Source: Phytophthora colocasiae (lineage: Eukaryota; Oomycota; Peronosporomycetes; Peronosporales; Peronosporaceae). Taken from it: a stretch of 64,000 bases of DNA. The notes under the pieces are model-generated. The model made no database searches and was not told the origin of the DNA. It saw nothing but the letters and a program-made list of their open reading frames with translations. Both the position numbers and the translations under genes were made by a program. How positions within the stretch are numbered: position 1 is the stretch's first letter; each line of letters starts with the position of its first letter. The stretch covers positions 868,001 to 932,000 of the forward strand of contig JAGKQI010000104.1 of the NCBI GenBank assembly GCA_018806915.1, in the 5' to 3' direction. Below are positions 29,401 to 39,000 of the stretch, piece by piece.

Positions 29401-31471
29401 TAGGCGTGTTCGGACTGAGAAACACGCTGCTCAGACAGAGAGACTTATCGTGGTTAAAGTATTCTTTCGAGCGTGGCGTATCACTGCATCTGAGCAAGCT
29501 ACATCTAGACGATCTTTGAACCTCGCCAAGAGGTATGTCAATCGTAGGCGTCTTCGGAAGCTGTGGACGCACTGGAAGTACTTTTCGATGGCCAAGAGGA
29601 AGTATACTCAAGATTCTACGAAGGCTTTTAAGCATTATTTCATCAAACTATTGCGGACTTCGTGGGGCGTGTGGAAAAAGCGAACGCATGCCAATTTGCA
29701 GAAAGCGAAGGCTCACAAGTACGGTGCCCTTCAGCGCCACTTTAATGCTTTCCGAACAGGAATTCGTCTTGTAAGAGCTCAAAAAACACGAGCAAAAATG
29801 CTGGCTCATGCCGAAAAGCGACGGCAATGGTCGCTTCTTCGACAAGTCACAAGAACCTGGCGAGATATTAACTGGAGAACGAAACGCTGCAAGCAACACG
29901 CCCAAATGCTATCCGTTCAACGTACACAGAGGATTCTCGACTCGGTGTGGCGCAAGTGGAGGGCACTTTACGTTGAGAAGCTGCATCACCGGTTTCAAGA
30001 GCTACAGAACAATTTCGATAGCACTCTACATGAGAAACAGGGGCTAGAAGCACATCTCCAGGCTGCTAAGGACACAGCATTATCTCTTTCGGATCAAATT
30101 GAGCATCTGCACGAGCGTTCCAAAGGTGGAGACCGGCAAGTGGTAGATTTGGAGAAGAAATTGCGTCACTGCGAGAAGAAAAACGCTTCATTAGAGAGCG
30201 AACTGAAACATGCAAGGGCAGCTATTGAACAAGAGCGACGCGCTTGGGAAGAGGCTTTGTGTGAAGAAGAAGGGAAGCGTGAGGGTGACAGCGTCAAATA
30301 CCGATCTCTTGCTCACGAGAATCAATCCCAACAAGTTCAACTGATTGAGTTGAAGAGAGAGCTTGAAGCAGAGAAGAACAAAGTGGCAGGAGTCGAAAAG
30401 GTTAGTGAGGGTCTTCGTGCTGCGTCAGAGACGACAACCAATGTTCATCATGAAGAAATGTGTGCAGAAATAGAGAAGCAGAGAGTGCTCGAACGAGAGA
30501 TAACTGAGCTTCGTGCGCACTTGAAAGAACAGGAAATGGAGAGGGAAGATACAGCGAATCGCCTTCACGAATATGAGAAGCGGATCGCTAGCACGTGCGA
30601 AGCAATGAATGAACACGAGCAAGCTCATGAGCGTGAGAATGAAGAGTTACGTAACGAGCGAATAAATATCGAGACCAAGTTGAAGGAAGAGCAGGCGAAG
30701 AACGCAGAACTAAGCCGATTACTTCAGGAGAAGAACCAGTTGATCCTCAACATGACACAACGGATGAACGGTACCACAGATTTGAGAGCACGAGATAGAC
30801 GTTGTGATACTCATCCAGGCCACGAGCAGTGTGACACCGTACACGGCAACCAAGGAGAATGTGAAGAGAAAAATTCGCAGACTTCGTGCAGGAGTCAACT
30901 AAATGGAAAACTGCAAAGGAAGGAAGGTAGCAAGCCTGGTGAACCACCTGTCCGGTGTTCAGAGAAAGTAATTGAGCATGAGTCACGGAGACCAGCAGCT
31001 GAAGAAGTCATGATCGACAGACATACAAGTAGAATACATGAAGATATCCGACTGCTTCAGGAGCGGATAACGCAGCGTCTTGACCAGATACCAGCCTATG
31101 CGCAGCTACCCCCTCGAGTCCTACGAACTCGGCCAACCGCTCCGAAATCTCCAATCAGTTCGTGTTCGTCACTTTCGAATGAGGACACGAGTGAAGAGAA
31201 TCTATCTGTGGCGGATCGTGTGCGTCGAGCACGACTACGACGTTTATACTCGCAGAAACAAGCGGTGTTACTTGCTGTTTCTCCGGTGGTGACTCGTTTG
31301 GGTTCGCGTGTGCAGCCGAAACTGAATGACAGGGAGACTGTTGCGTTGTTATCAAACAGAAGCAAGAGAAAACTACATGTTGTGCGGAAGTCGACGAGTT
31401 CGAAGAATGCCGAGAGTCGACCTGTGTCCAAAGCTACTGAGAAGAAGAAGCTTTCTAAGAAGCACCAGTGA
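26498..31471 (+). CDS. LRR/Sfi1-like repeat/coiled-coil protein, probably centrosomal
   Basis: 1657 aa in a single exon from the ATG at 26498. Residues about 85-170 are SDS22-type leucine-rich repeats (VTALYLSQNNLRSLEGIEQF, then LRNLNLMGNPLCDQPNYR, an LRR-cap signature). Residues 190-740 are mixed helical and disordered. Residues about 748-1170 hold some 14 short units with a Trp or Phe in the pattern F-x-x-W-(R/K), for example KKFFVRWIQF, NGAFKAWIVC, REHFREWRRV and VVKVFFRAWRI, spaced 20-35 residues, as in Sfi1/centrin-binding arrays. Residues 1170-1430 are a long coiled coil. The tail is basic. LRR plus centrin-type array plus coiled coil suggests a basal-body or centrosome protein; centrin binding is inferred, not shown. 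Confidence 0.7.
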   Translation: MADAAYLSSYKRQSASRQPARGQKPSDKDSFNAKKLRNSAHSSKLKVSTQSQKTLVDAFKQYGMRLCDGARLNAVGKGIHLLGRVPPTVSESVTALYLSQNNLRSLEGIEQFKLVRLLSVGGNLLASDKELTRLEELAHLRNLNLMGNPLCDQPNYRLRVIAMMKALQVLDNSDITKKERDVAPHIAAQDHALRKMVAQNHFDIQKLQRIALLISLHKMFYGYVMAGGVATGQFDRVPSPSDAACNVPLLLRLWKYEDSLSEQELEALKTQMLTIIVRTHAKLAENPKIKAKEYLLKLANGSSSSAQRLHGVSNDIKQRVASWEEAYDNVIALQQKTIANLHAICEKNRNETVEYLKNLLSMEPSQRTRLIAVRRVQQGAEIETKPSPHQSHSQASSWVESHISERQYSQDGSDSRTSQHQLPPQQEDPDTCDNRGRDRSYPIFLPPPPPFLINNGGRGRTRGEDQDIRYSHDQEPSQTIRSRKPTIRSGDFANKSLGEAIHGFKLRDSTAVPPKPPRASFPTKIPTIQRVYTMQRQNDTPLPLELIDNQRRTFGKSSVDRRQSLSNFQDDIREAKRSSHDTDDATDSNYSQRRVSSTFTREDLDMTHVSAISNASSSPPRASRGREETYIPIAKTPPDALTELQSTRPHQASQRPQPNQTSPEQLKALPVVPQHDGRLQELEQREEKYIRALMQSEQRELDLRNNLASVQRKLVSYQRTLAQQLHEREVIKDEVAQRTMAVATPKILKKFFVRWIQFYNWSQQLKHVRRKRCFIIQHDRFWLWRRKVWMQQELRACQRKQQFRIRKLHFLEWVNFARVGVIAKRIEVVREARVLNGAFKAWIVCVALAKQERKLLQEREDRTVQHLQRACFREWKRTARYKRTFKKTQDRRCQDTQHFNKQIVFWNWKLFIFSVARPAKERAGQLGNRVHCRLTREHFREWRRVMEVERMRKFRLRRRIWRRWVTWRRRVRTEKHAAQTERLIVVKVFFRAWRITASEQATSRRSLNLAKRYVNRRRLRKLWTHWKYFSMAKRKYTQDSTKAFKHYFIKLLRTSWGVWKKRTHANLQKAKAHKYGALQRHFNAFRTGIRLVRAQKTRAKMLAHAEKRRQWSLLRQVTRTWRDINWRTKRCKQHAQMLSVQRTQRILDSVWRKWRALYVEKLHHRFQELQNNFDSTLHEKQGLEAHLQAAKDTALSLSDQIEHLHERSKGGDRQVVDLEKKLRHCEKKNASLESELKHARAAIEQERRAWEEALCEEEGKREGDSVKYRSLAHENQSQQVQLIELKRELEAEKNKVAGVEKVSEGLRAASETTTNVHHEEMCAEIEKQRVLEREITELRAHLKEQEMEREDTANRLHEYEKRIASTCEAMNEHEQAHERENEELRNERINIETKLKEEQAKNAELSRLLQEKNQLILNMTQRMNGTTDLRARDRRCDTHPGHEQCDTVHGNQGECEEKNSQTSCRSQLNGKLQRKEGSKPGEPPVRCSEKVIEHESRRPAAEEVMIDRHTSRIHEDIRLLQERITQRLDQIPAYAQLPPRVLRTRPTAPKSPISSCSSLSNEDTSEENLSVADRVRRARLRRLYSQKQAVLLAVSPVVTRLGSRVQPKLNDRETVALLSNRSKRKLHVVRKSTSSKNAESRPVSKATEKKKLSKKHQ

Positions 31472-32388
31472 ATTGGAGAGCGTGGAGGGCTTTGAGTGAT
31501 CCGATCTCCGCAGTTTTGGTTGAAAATCCAGGTTGACGATCCAATGCTTTGATCACAACTTATTGGATTGAACAAACATTGCGTCGAAGGAGGAGCGAAC
31601 GATGGTTGGATGGCGACGCACCAACACGCCCGTGCAAAGTGTACATGTACATGTAGCTGCACGCCTTTGTGGTCTCTCGGCGAAAAAGGAAGGTGCATGT
31701 TTGTTGGCCGTCGAAGCCATCTCCTCTTCTGGCCGAGGTATGTACATGTACATGTACTGTACAGTGTACAGTGTACACGCACCAATTACAAACACTCTTA
31801 CTTTGATTCCTAAGAGGTACTAGTAAATGCACAGACAGGCATAGTTTTCCGAGGGTACTGGAACAGGACTGTCACGCAATGCGAAGAGCTTATCACTGTG
31901 CCACCTCATCGATGCAATCCAGCGCCCCATGAGTAGTGCATTTTGGTGGTATGTACTGTGCATTGCATAAGTTGAATGCTCGTTTTGTGCTGGTGATGCA
32001 CCTTGGATCACGTCTGCGTCGTGCAGTGCAATGACCATAAAATGTTGCTTGTGTACAGTTGATTTTTGACAGAACAGGAAAAACACACAAGACAAATGAG
32101 TGACACACAAAGCTTGCGATAACACAACACTTGTTTACACACCACACTAGATTAGTGTGGTTCACACGTAGTGTACACGCATCACCCTTTGTAGAGAATG
32201 ATCACACCAAATGCAGGTGGTTGCACACCAGCCTATCAAGGTTGGTTTTTAAGCCTAATTTCTACCAATGAAACAAGTCGTTATGCGCTGTTGCACTAGG
32301 CAGATTTCCGCTCACAACAACAAAACACGTTGCCCCCACACCACTCCTCTCCCCTCTCCGGCCCTCCCCCCAAGTCTGTTCGTCAACC
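31472..32388. other. Intergenic DNA leading into the transposon island
   Basis: No gene was recognised. It contains two blocks of palindromic TGTACA repeats (31640-31655 and 31739-31777) and a 9-bp-arm inverted repeat at 32141-32161 (ACCACACTA, three bases, TAGTGTGGT). The left end of the following MULE probably lies in here, but no terminal inverted repeat pairing with the right side could be fixed by eye. Confidence 0.4.
31739..31777. repeat. Palindromic TGTACA-type repeat block
   Basis: The block is TATGTACATGTACATGTACT followed by GTACAGTGTACAGTGTACA, overlapping copies of the self-complementary core GTAC. A shorter related block, TGTACATGTACATGTA, lies at 31640-31655. Such symmetric arrays can mark transposon ends or simple repeats. 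Confidence 0.5.
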
Positions 32389-33928
32389 ATGACGCAATTT
32401 AACTGGACGAACATCTGCACCAACATGGCAGTCGCTGACGCACATCTGTTGATGGAGGACATGAAGGCGTTCGTCATTGCCAAGAGCCAACTGGTCCCCT
32501 GTGACGGCACATGCGGCTTAGGAAGACCGCATAAGATGCGATACCAGCTGCTCAGGTGCTCCTCGGAAACATGTAGGGCTGCCACACCGTATGCCGCGTG
32601 TCCCTGGATTGGAAAGGTGCTCACGTGCCCGGAGCTCAACCGTGTGTCGCTCAAGGAGTGTGGTATGCACGAGACTGAGGTTCGTGATCCGGTCAAGCCG
32701 ACGCTGACGCCCCGGCTGAAAGAATTCTGCCGGGAAATGGCGACGGAAGGAATGAAGCCCGCGCGAATTCGCAATGCTATGGGCCGTCGCTTCGGTATCG
32801 CGGACGAATCTCTCCTGACTTGCGCAAAGTCCAGTGGTTCGTCAGCCATTTTGCCAAGACGAACCTGCACAAGAGCGATGACTATGATGACATCTTGGAG
32901 CAAATATCCCAGCTGGCGTATGACCCTGGGATGTCCGACACGAAACCATTTTCGTTTGGGTGGCAACGTGATAGTCACGGCAAGCCTGACGTGGGCAACG
33001 GCTCTGACGAACACCCGTTTTTGGTGGGCTTGACGACAAAGCGTCTGTTGCGCAATGCAGCTCGCGATCCGGCCTCGTTCGTGTTTCATATGGATGCCAC
33101 CTTCAAGTTGAACCAAGTTGGGTATCCTGTGATCGTATGTGGAGTGTCGGACCGATGTCGCTCGTTCCATCCGGTGGCAATGTTCATCACTTCTCAGCGG
33201 CTGACAGAGCTGTATGTCAAGGCCCTGAGTGCGCTTCGTCGAATGTTTACCGCGGTCACCGGTGAACAGATGCTCCTACGGTATGTCATGGCCGACGCTG
33301 AAGTAGCGCAACAAAATGCTGTTGATGAAGTGTTTGGAGTTGACTCGGACTACACATACTTGATGTGTTTCCACCATGTGATGGCGAAGGTGCATGAGAA
33401 GCTAAAAGCTGTACCGCGACACTTATGCGAACGCGTGGTTGCTGACATTTACGACCTTCACTTCGCGTCAAGTCAAGAAGCATATGACGATCATGTCAAG
33501 GTTGTGCTGGCCAAATGGGAGGCGGACGATTTGCTGGCGGGGTTCAAGTCGTACTTCAACAACGTATGGGTGTCAAGTGAGTCGTGGCGCTGGCAGTGCT
33601 TCCACACGCCCAGCGGGTACGCCACCACGAACAACCCTGTTGAGCAATTCAACCGTCTGATCAAGCGTGACTACACCCTTCGGACGAAACATAAGATTGG
33701 TACTCTTATCCAGTTGCTGGCAGATTGCTGCGGGAACCAATCTATCACGCCACGACTGTTCAAGGAAGCATCTGAGACGACGCAACAGCTGAGATCGCGG
33801 GTGAGCAACTTTCGCCAGCGGAACCTTCTGCTTGACATGACACCCAGCCGGTCAAGCATCGAGTTCTTACTGGTATCGCGGACACCCAATATTGTGCGTG
33901 TGGTGTCACGGGGCTGCGTTCGGGTGTA

Positions 33929-33939
33929 CCTGCCTGAGA
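33929..33939. repeat. Left 11-bp target-site duplication of the nested element
   Basis: CCTGCCTGAGA lies here and again, unchanged, at 34666-34676. In both places it is read in the same codon phase of the MULE gene. Confidence 0.75.
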
Positions 33940-34665
33940 GAAACGGCATGAAAAGCGAGTACAAAAGGGAAGGACGTCGAGTACAGCCCATATCGGCATA
34001 TAATCGAGTAAATTTTCTTCACTAGGATAATGATCGAGTACATACTGCCATGTGTTGTCACAAGGAAGGTTTGAGAGTACAAAGATGCTTTGAAATGACG
34101 TTTACTCTAAGCTCTTAAACTGAGTCCTTAGTTCTTCATCACTGTGTGGAATACGGCGGAGGCGTTGTCGTATTCTTCACTATGTACTTTGATATGGCAT
34201 GGCACAAGTAGTCGGGAATAAAAGCCTTTTGCGTCTCTTGCCATGCGCACCCCCACCCTCACGGGGAAGCCGTATAGGAACAAGATCATTCCCGTCGTCC
34301 CGATCCATGGTCTTGGTTATGCTGTCGGTTGGTGTTGCTTTCACTTCTTCTTCAAAACTGACTTGCGTTGCACGGTAACTAAAGGCATGATCAAAGAAAA
34401 CAACCTATGGATACGACAGAAAACAACCTGAGATGAGACAGGAAAGTATTGGATTAGAAAGGAAATAATATAAGACTGGAAACTATGGGATGAGACAGGA
34501 AATAACCGATCCATTTGTGCCGTCTCATGAACTGTGTACTCGTCACCCTTCCCAAATTGCGCTGTACTCGGAGATGTGCCCGACAGTCGAAAATGTACTC
34601 GAAAAACATGCAATTTGACCTGTACTCTGAAATATGACGAAAAGTACTCGGAATCGATCCTTACC
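33940..34665. mobile_element. Nested 726-bp non-autonomous element inside the MULE
   Basis: It is flanked by perfect 11-bp copies of CCTGCCTGAGA, in the 9-11 bp range typical of MULE target duplications. Both ends carry the motif CGAGTAC in inverted orientation with nearly equal spacing. On the left the motif is at 33956, 33978, 34005 and 34035 (steps 22, 27, 30). On the right the complements end at 34650, 34628, 34601 and 34570 (steps 22, 27, 31). This gives degenerate terminal inverted repeats of about 100 bp. The interior has no convincing ORF and contains a repeated ATGAGACAGGAAA segment near 34432 and 34490. It is best read as a MITE of MULE type. Confidence 0.75.
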
Positions 34666-34676
34666 CCTGCCTGAGA
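34666..34676. repeat. Right 11-bp target-site duplication of the nested element
   Basis: This is the second exact copy of CCTGCCTGAGA, directly preceding the SWIM-finger part of the MULE gene. Confidence 0.75.
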
Positions 34677-35172
34677 TTGGGCGCAGCAAGGAAAATGCCC
34701 CAGTCTCCGCCCAAATGGGTGCTAACTACGCCCGCATGGAGGTCGAAGGACAACCGGATGGTGGCTGGGAGGTAGATGTCTGTGCGCAAACGTGTGGCTG
34801 CAAGTACCATTTCAAGTTCGCAATTTGCATCCACGTGCTATTTGCACTGCAAGTCAGGAGCTACACAGGCACGGATGGAAAGCGAACTCTCGTCAACCGT
34901 TCAAAGACTCGTAAACGCCCTCGCCCACAAGCTCCATCAACTAGACGCGTAGCTGCTGGCAGACCACGCAATAATGGTCATGCGCTAAGCTTGGAGTAGG
35001 CATACAATAGCTGTAGATGAGATTGTGCAGGTTAGCTGTAACTTTCAATACGCATCGCATGCCAAACTTCTTTTTAGTGTATTGAAACTACTAACAAAAA
35101 TAAACTAACAACTAAAGTGAAACCAATTGCGTGCTGCTTCCTCGGGCTTAAGGATTGTCATTTCCATTCACG

Positions 35173-35679
35173 ATGGCAACCCTTCAAGTTGACCCTGCCC
35201 CACCTACAGCGTTCAAGCCCTTCTTTGAGTTTTGCAAATTGCACCTCGAAACTCAAGGGAAACGTCGCCTTGATGAAGCAGCGGCACGATACCTCAAAAA
35301 CACCTGCCTCATCTTGCGCGACCCTTCGGCCAACCCAGCTGACGCAATTAAGCGGCTACTCGACGCGGTACCACATGGGCGCATTACCAAGGACCGTCTC
35401 ATTGAGGCAGCTACTCAAGGCGACGATGCCGGCGAAGCAGAGTGGGTGTTGCCAGCCGGTGTGGACCTGTCTGGTAAGCCCACCTACCAGATGCGCAAGA
35501 TTGTAGGCCACGAAGTTGTCAATGGGCGCACTTTTTTCCTAACCTCGTATGAGGATACTTTGGACTCCAAATTGGAGCCCGCCGAAAATCTACCTTCTGC
35601 CGAGATAAAGAAGTATCGCGCGAAGGTGCACAAGCAGGTTGAACGACGCTTTATTGAAGCGGAAGCTAAAGAGGTTTGA
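35173..35679 (+). CDS. Chromodomain-like ORF, probably accessory ORF of the MULE
   Basis: 168 aa from the ATG at 35173, preceded 3-16 bp upstream by TCATTTCCATTC, which resembles an oomycete initiator. Residues 1-95 are helical and unfamiliar. Residues about 110-150 (YQMRKIVGHEVVNGRTFFLT, then LEPAENLPSAEI) follow the chromodomain pattern Y-x-h-x-K-I-h-x-x-x-x-x-G-x-x-Y-h-h-x-h then W-E-P-x-x-N-L, with the aromatic Trp of W-E-P replaced by Leu. It ends in a basic helix. It is in the same orientation as the broken MULE, 173 bp downstream, and 64 bp upstream of the Copia insertion. Chromodomains in transposons can steer integration to heterochromatin; that role here is inferred. It may continue past the Copia insertion through an intron. 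Confidence 0.5.
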   Translation: MATLQVDPAPPTAFKPFFEFCKLHLETQGKRRLDEAAARYLKNTCLILRDPSANPADAIKRLLDAVPHGRITKDRLIEAATQGDDAGEAEWVLPAGVDLSGKPTYQMRKIVGHEVVNGRTFFLTSYEDTLDSKLEPAENLPSAEIKKYRAKVHKQVERRFIEAEAKEV

Positions 35680-35743
35680 ACTAATAACACTAGCTTCACT
35701 TACATGTATTCGCTTAATCCTACAGCATTAACTACCACTATGA

Positions 35744-35748
35744 CTACC
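35744..35748. repeat. 5-bp target-site duplication, left of Copia element
   Basis: CTACC immediately precedes the 5' LTR and is repeated directly after the 3' LTR at 40326-40330. Five bp is the usual duplication for Ty1/Copia integrases. Confidence 0.92.
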
Positions 35749-36030
35749 TGTTGCAGGTGATCCAATACGATCCCGCAATGATTACGGTAAGATGTTTACG
35801 CCACCGATGATTAGAAGAGTAGGATGATTGGACGAGTACAGAATGTTGGTGATTGGATGCACCAAATGATTGGATGCAGACCAGGTAGAGAAAACAGTGT
35901 AAGCTCATATCAATCAATCACTTCTGAATTTCCATTCTACCCCTCAAGTGACTTCCCTCGCCTCGGCCTCCTCGCCCCAAGCTTCGGCAGTCCTCCCCTC
36001 GCAAGACAACCTCTACCACGACCTTCTTCA
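35749..36030 (+). repeat. 5' LTR of Copia element
   Basis: 282 bp, TGTTGCAGGTGATCC at the start and CGACCTTCTTCA at the end. It matches the 3' LTR except for one base. The Gag-Pol reading frame is open back into the last 83 bases of the LTR, without an ATG there. Confidence 0.96.
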
Positions 36031-36044
36031 GGTTATGAGCCCAA
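36031..36044 (+). promoter_or_regulatory. Primer-binding site complementary to the initiator tRNA-Met anticodon arm
   Basis: GGTTATGAGCCCAA starts directly after the 5' LTR. Its complement begins with GGGCTCATAACC, which contains the seven-base anticodon loop CTCATAA of initiator tRNA-Met, not the acceptor 3' end used by most retroelements. Drosophila copia uses the same internal site through a cleaved half-tRNA. The site overlaps the first ATG of Gag (36035). Confidence 0.75.
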
Positions 36045-39000
36045 GTACCATGTCATCTGTCCAAGATACCAAGATCTCCATCGACAAGTTCAACGGCGAG
36101 AACTACGCCACGTGGAACCGTTACATGCGTGGCGTGTTCCTGACCAAGTCGGTGTGGAAAGTGGTGAACCGCGAGACGACGCCTACGTTCACGGACTCCA
36201 GGGCCAAGGACGAGTATGTCAAGTCGAGCAACGTCGCCTTCGGTCTGATGCTCCTCCACATGGACGCGGACTACCATCATGTTGTCGACGACTACGAGGA
36301 AGCCTGGGTCGCGTGGGCGCGCTTGCGTACCCTTTACGGTGGATCGCAGAAGGCTGGACGCATATATCTCAAGCGTCAGCTCTTCAGCATGGAGATGGCA
36401 GAAGGCGGAAACATCCTTCACCATTGCAACGAAGTCCTCAACATCAGCGCGAAGCTTAGCAGTATCGGCGCCAAGATGGAGGACGAGGATGTGGCGATCT
36501 GCTTGCTGCGCAGTCTGCCCAAGAGCTACGAGAACGTCGTACTCAACATGGAGATGAGCAATGCAGAGCTGCGGACGCAAGATGTAGTGAAGGTGCTCAC
36601 AAATGAGCATATCAAGCGACAAGGCGAGAAGACTGCGGCGGTGAAAATCGAGGAAGCAGCGAAGGCCTTCAACGCCGAGCGTCAAACTCGCCGGTGTGAC
36701 TACTGCGGAAAATTGGGGCACCTGATCGACAAGTGCTGGACCAAGCAGAAAGAAGAAAATCGAGGAGCACGACGCGGCCGAGGTGGTCGCGGTGCCAGCA
36801 ACGTTGAGTGGTGCGACGACGATGACGACTACATCGCGTTTGCGGTCTCCATGTCGACAGCGTGTGGAGTGTCGTCGGGCAAGAAGTTTCAAGGCTCATG
36901 GGCGATCGACAGTGGCGCAACCCACCACATTTGCAACGACAAGTCCAAGTTCATCGACATCAACTTGCGCGACGAAGGCGAACTCACAGTTGCCAACGGT
37001 CAAACGGCCAAGATTTTGGGAGTTGGTACCGTTGTACAACAAGTGATTCTGCCCAACCGGAGTGTGCGCGACGTCCGAATTGAAGATGCTCTCTACGTGC
37101 CGAGTATGAACAAGAACCTGCTGTCTGTGCCTCAGATCAACCGAGGTGGAGATTTCAAGGTGGTGTTTGACGGCTCCGAGATGCACATTGCGCGCAAGTC
37201 GTCGAAGAAGATCGTTGCTTCCGCAGACCTGATCGACGGACTCTACTGGCTACGAGTACCCAAGGGTTCTGCCAATTCGACGACTACGGTCTCGATCAAC
37301 AGTGTCGATCTTCATGCGCGGATGGGTCATGCTCCGAACGACGTGCTACGGAAGATGGTTTCGAGCGGCATGGTGACGGGCGCAAAAATGCCGACCTCAT
37401 CAAAGAACTCAAGCGGATGCCGCGGGTGTCAGCAAGGGAAGATGGTCCAAAAACCCTTTCCGAGTAACCCGGACAAGCCCAAGTACAAGCCATTCGAGTT
37501 CCTGCACTTCGACCTTTGTGGCCCCATGGAGAAAGAGTCGCTTGGTGGCAGCAAGTATCTACTGCTGATCACTGACGAAGCCAGCGGCTGCATGACGGGA
37601 TTCTGTTTGCGCGCCAAGTCGGAGAGTGAAGACTGTCTGCGCAAGTTCATCGCTAAAGTGGAGCGCCAATTCGATGCCAGGGTCAAGTTCGTGCGTCATG
37701 ACGGTGCCGAGTTCGCGACCAACTCGCTCAAGGCCTTTTACGACAATCATGGCATTGAAGTCCAGCCGACGGTTCGATATGCGCATCAGACGAATGCTAC
37801 TGCGGAACGCGCCAACCGGACGATTGTGACTATCGGGCGCAGCATGCTTCACTTCGCACGTTTGGACAAGACGTTTTGGGCGGAAGCGGCGATGACGGCA
37901 ATTTACATCAAGAATCGACTGCCGTCACCCAAGGTCCCAGGGAAGACGCCGTTTGAGATTGTGTACAAGAGGAAGCCCAACGTGAAGCACATGCGCGTTT
38001 TCGGGTGCAAGGCCTACGTCCTGACGCCGAAGGAGAAGCGACTCAAGTGGGACCCCAAGGCTCGTGAAGGAATTTTCATGGGCTATGAAGAGCGTTCGAA
38101 GGCGTATCGCGTTTATGACATCGAGGCGGGCCAGGTAGTGATTTCTCGCGATGTCACTTTCGACGAATCGACCTTCGACGACGCCAATGTTGTTGTGGAT
38201 GATGATGAAGATGTCGAAGATGCTGCGGATATCCTTGAAGACCTCGAGATTTCGAACGACCATGGAACGCGTGAATTCAAGCAGGCGGGGAAACGCAAGG
38301 CTCGTTCTAATGCTGAGGATCGTGAACATGTTCGTCGACCGCGTCGCAGCGCTGGATTAGAAGAAGCAAGCGCTCCGGACTCTGACCATCAAGAAGCCAA
38401 ATCTGAAGACAATGATGATGATGACTCGACTCAGCCGATGTACTGGCGTGCGAGTGCCAATGCAGTGGAGACGAGTGACAGCGCCGAGCCGAAGACGTTC
38501 CAAGATGCTGTGAGCGGCGAAGACCAAGTCCACTGGCGGAAGGCGATCCGAGCAGAACTCAAGTCGATGCGACTTCGTGGAGTGTTTCGTGGCGCCAAAT
38601 TACCGAACAACCAACGCGCGGTCGGAACCAAGTGGGTGTTCAAGATCAAGCGTAAAGCCGACGGGTCCATCGAGAAGTACAAGGCTCGACTCGTCGCGAA
38701 AGGATTTGTGCAGAAGTATGGCATCGACTACACCGAGACGTTTTCGCTGGTGGTCAAGTACGTCACGCTGCGAATGATCATCGCTGTGGCCAAGTTCTTC
38801 AATTGGCCCCTCGACCAACTTGATGTTGTCACGGCGTTCCTGTACGGCTTGATGAAGGAGAAGGTGTTTTGCAGTGTTCCAGAAGGCGTGGAACTTGATG
38901 ACGGCTACGACTGCGTGGAACTGCTCAAGGCGATCTACGGTCTCAAGCAAGCTTCTCGAGTGTGGAATGAGACTTTTGACGAGTATGTGCGCTCCATCGG

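Larger units (their letters stand above)
32389..34999 (+). pseudogene. MULE transposase with SWIM zinc finger, broken by a frameshift and a nested element
   Basis: The gene is in three readable parts. Part 1 starts at the ATG at 32389 and codes an N-terminal Cys-rich zinc-binding module (CDGTCGLGRPHKMRYQ, then LRCSSETC). Around 32795-32815 the frame shifts; part 2 continues in another frame to 34025 with the MULE DDE core: HMDATFKLN (first Asp), VMADAEVAQQNAV (second Asp), CFHH (C/H motif) and TNNPVEQFNRLIK (catalytic Glu). Part 3, to 34999, encodes the SWIM finger CAQTCGCKYHFKF followed by AICIH (CxCxnCxH). Parts 2 and 3 are split by a 726-bp insertion flanked by an 11-bp direct repeat. Removing the insertion and one copy of the repeat puts the codons CTG CCT GAG of part 2 in frame with part 3. 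Transposition activity of this copy is therefore unlikely. Confidence 0.78.

Noticed and set aside
31096..31785. 229-codon minus-strand frame
   Set aside because: It is mostly antisense to the end of the LRR/Sfi1-like gene and continues into a low-complexity repeat.
32262..33170. 302-codon minus-strand frame
   Set aside because: It is antisense to the MULE transposase; the plus-strand frames carry the conserved motifs.
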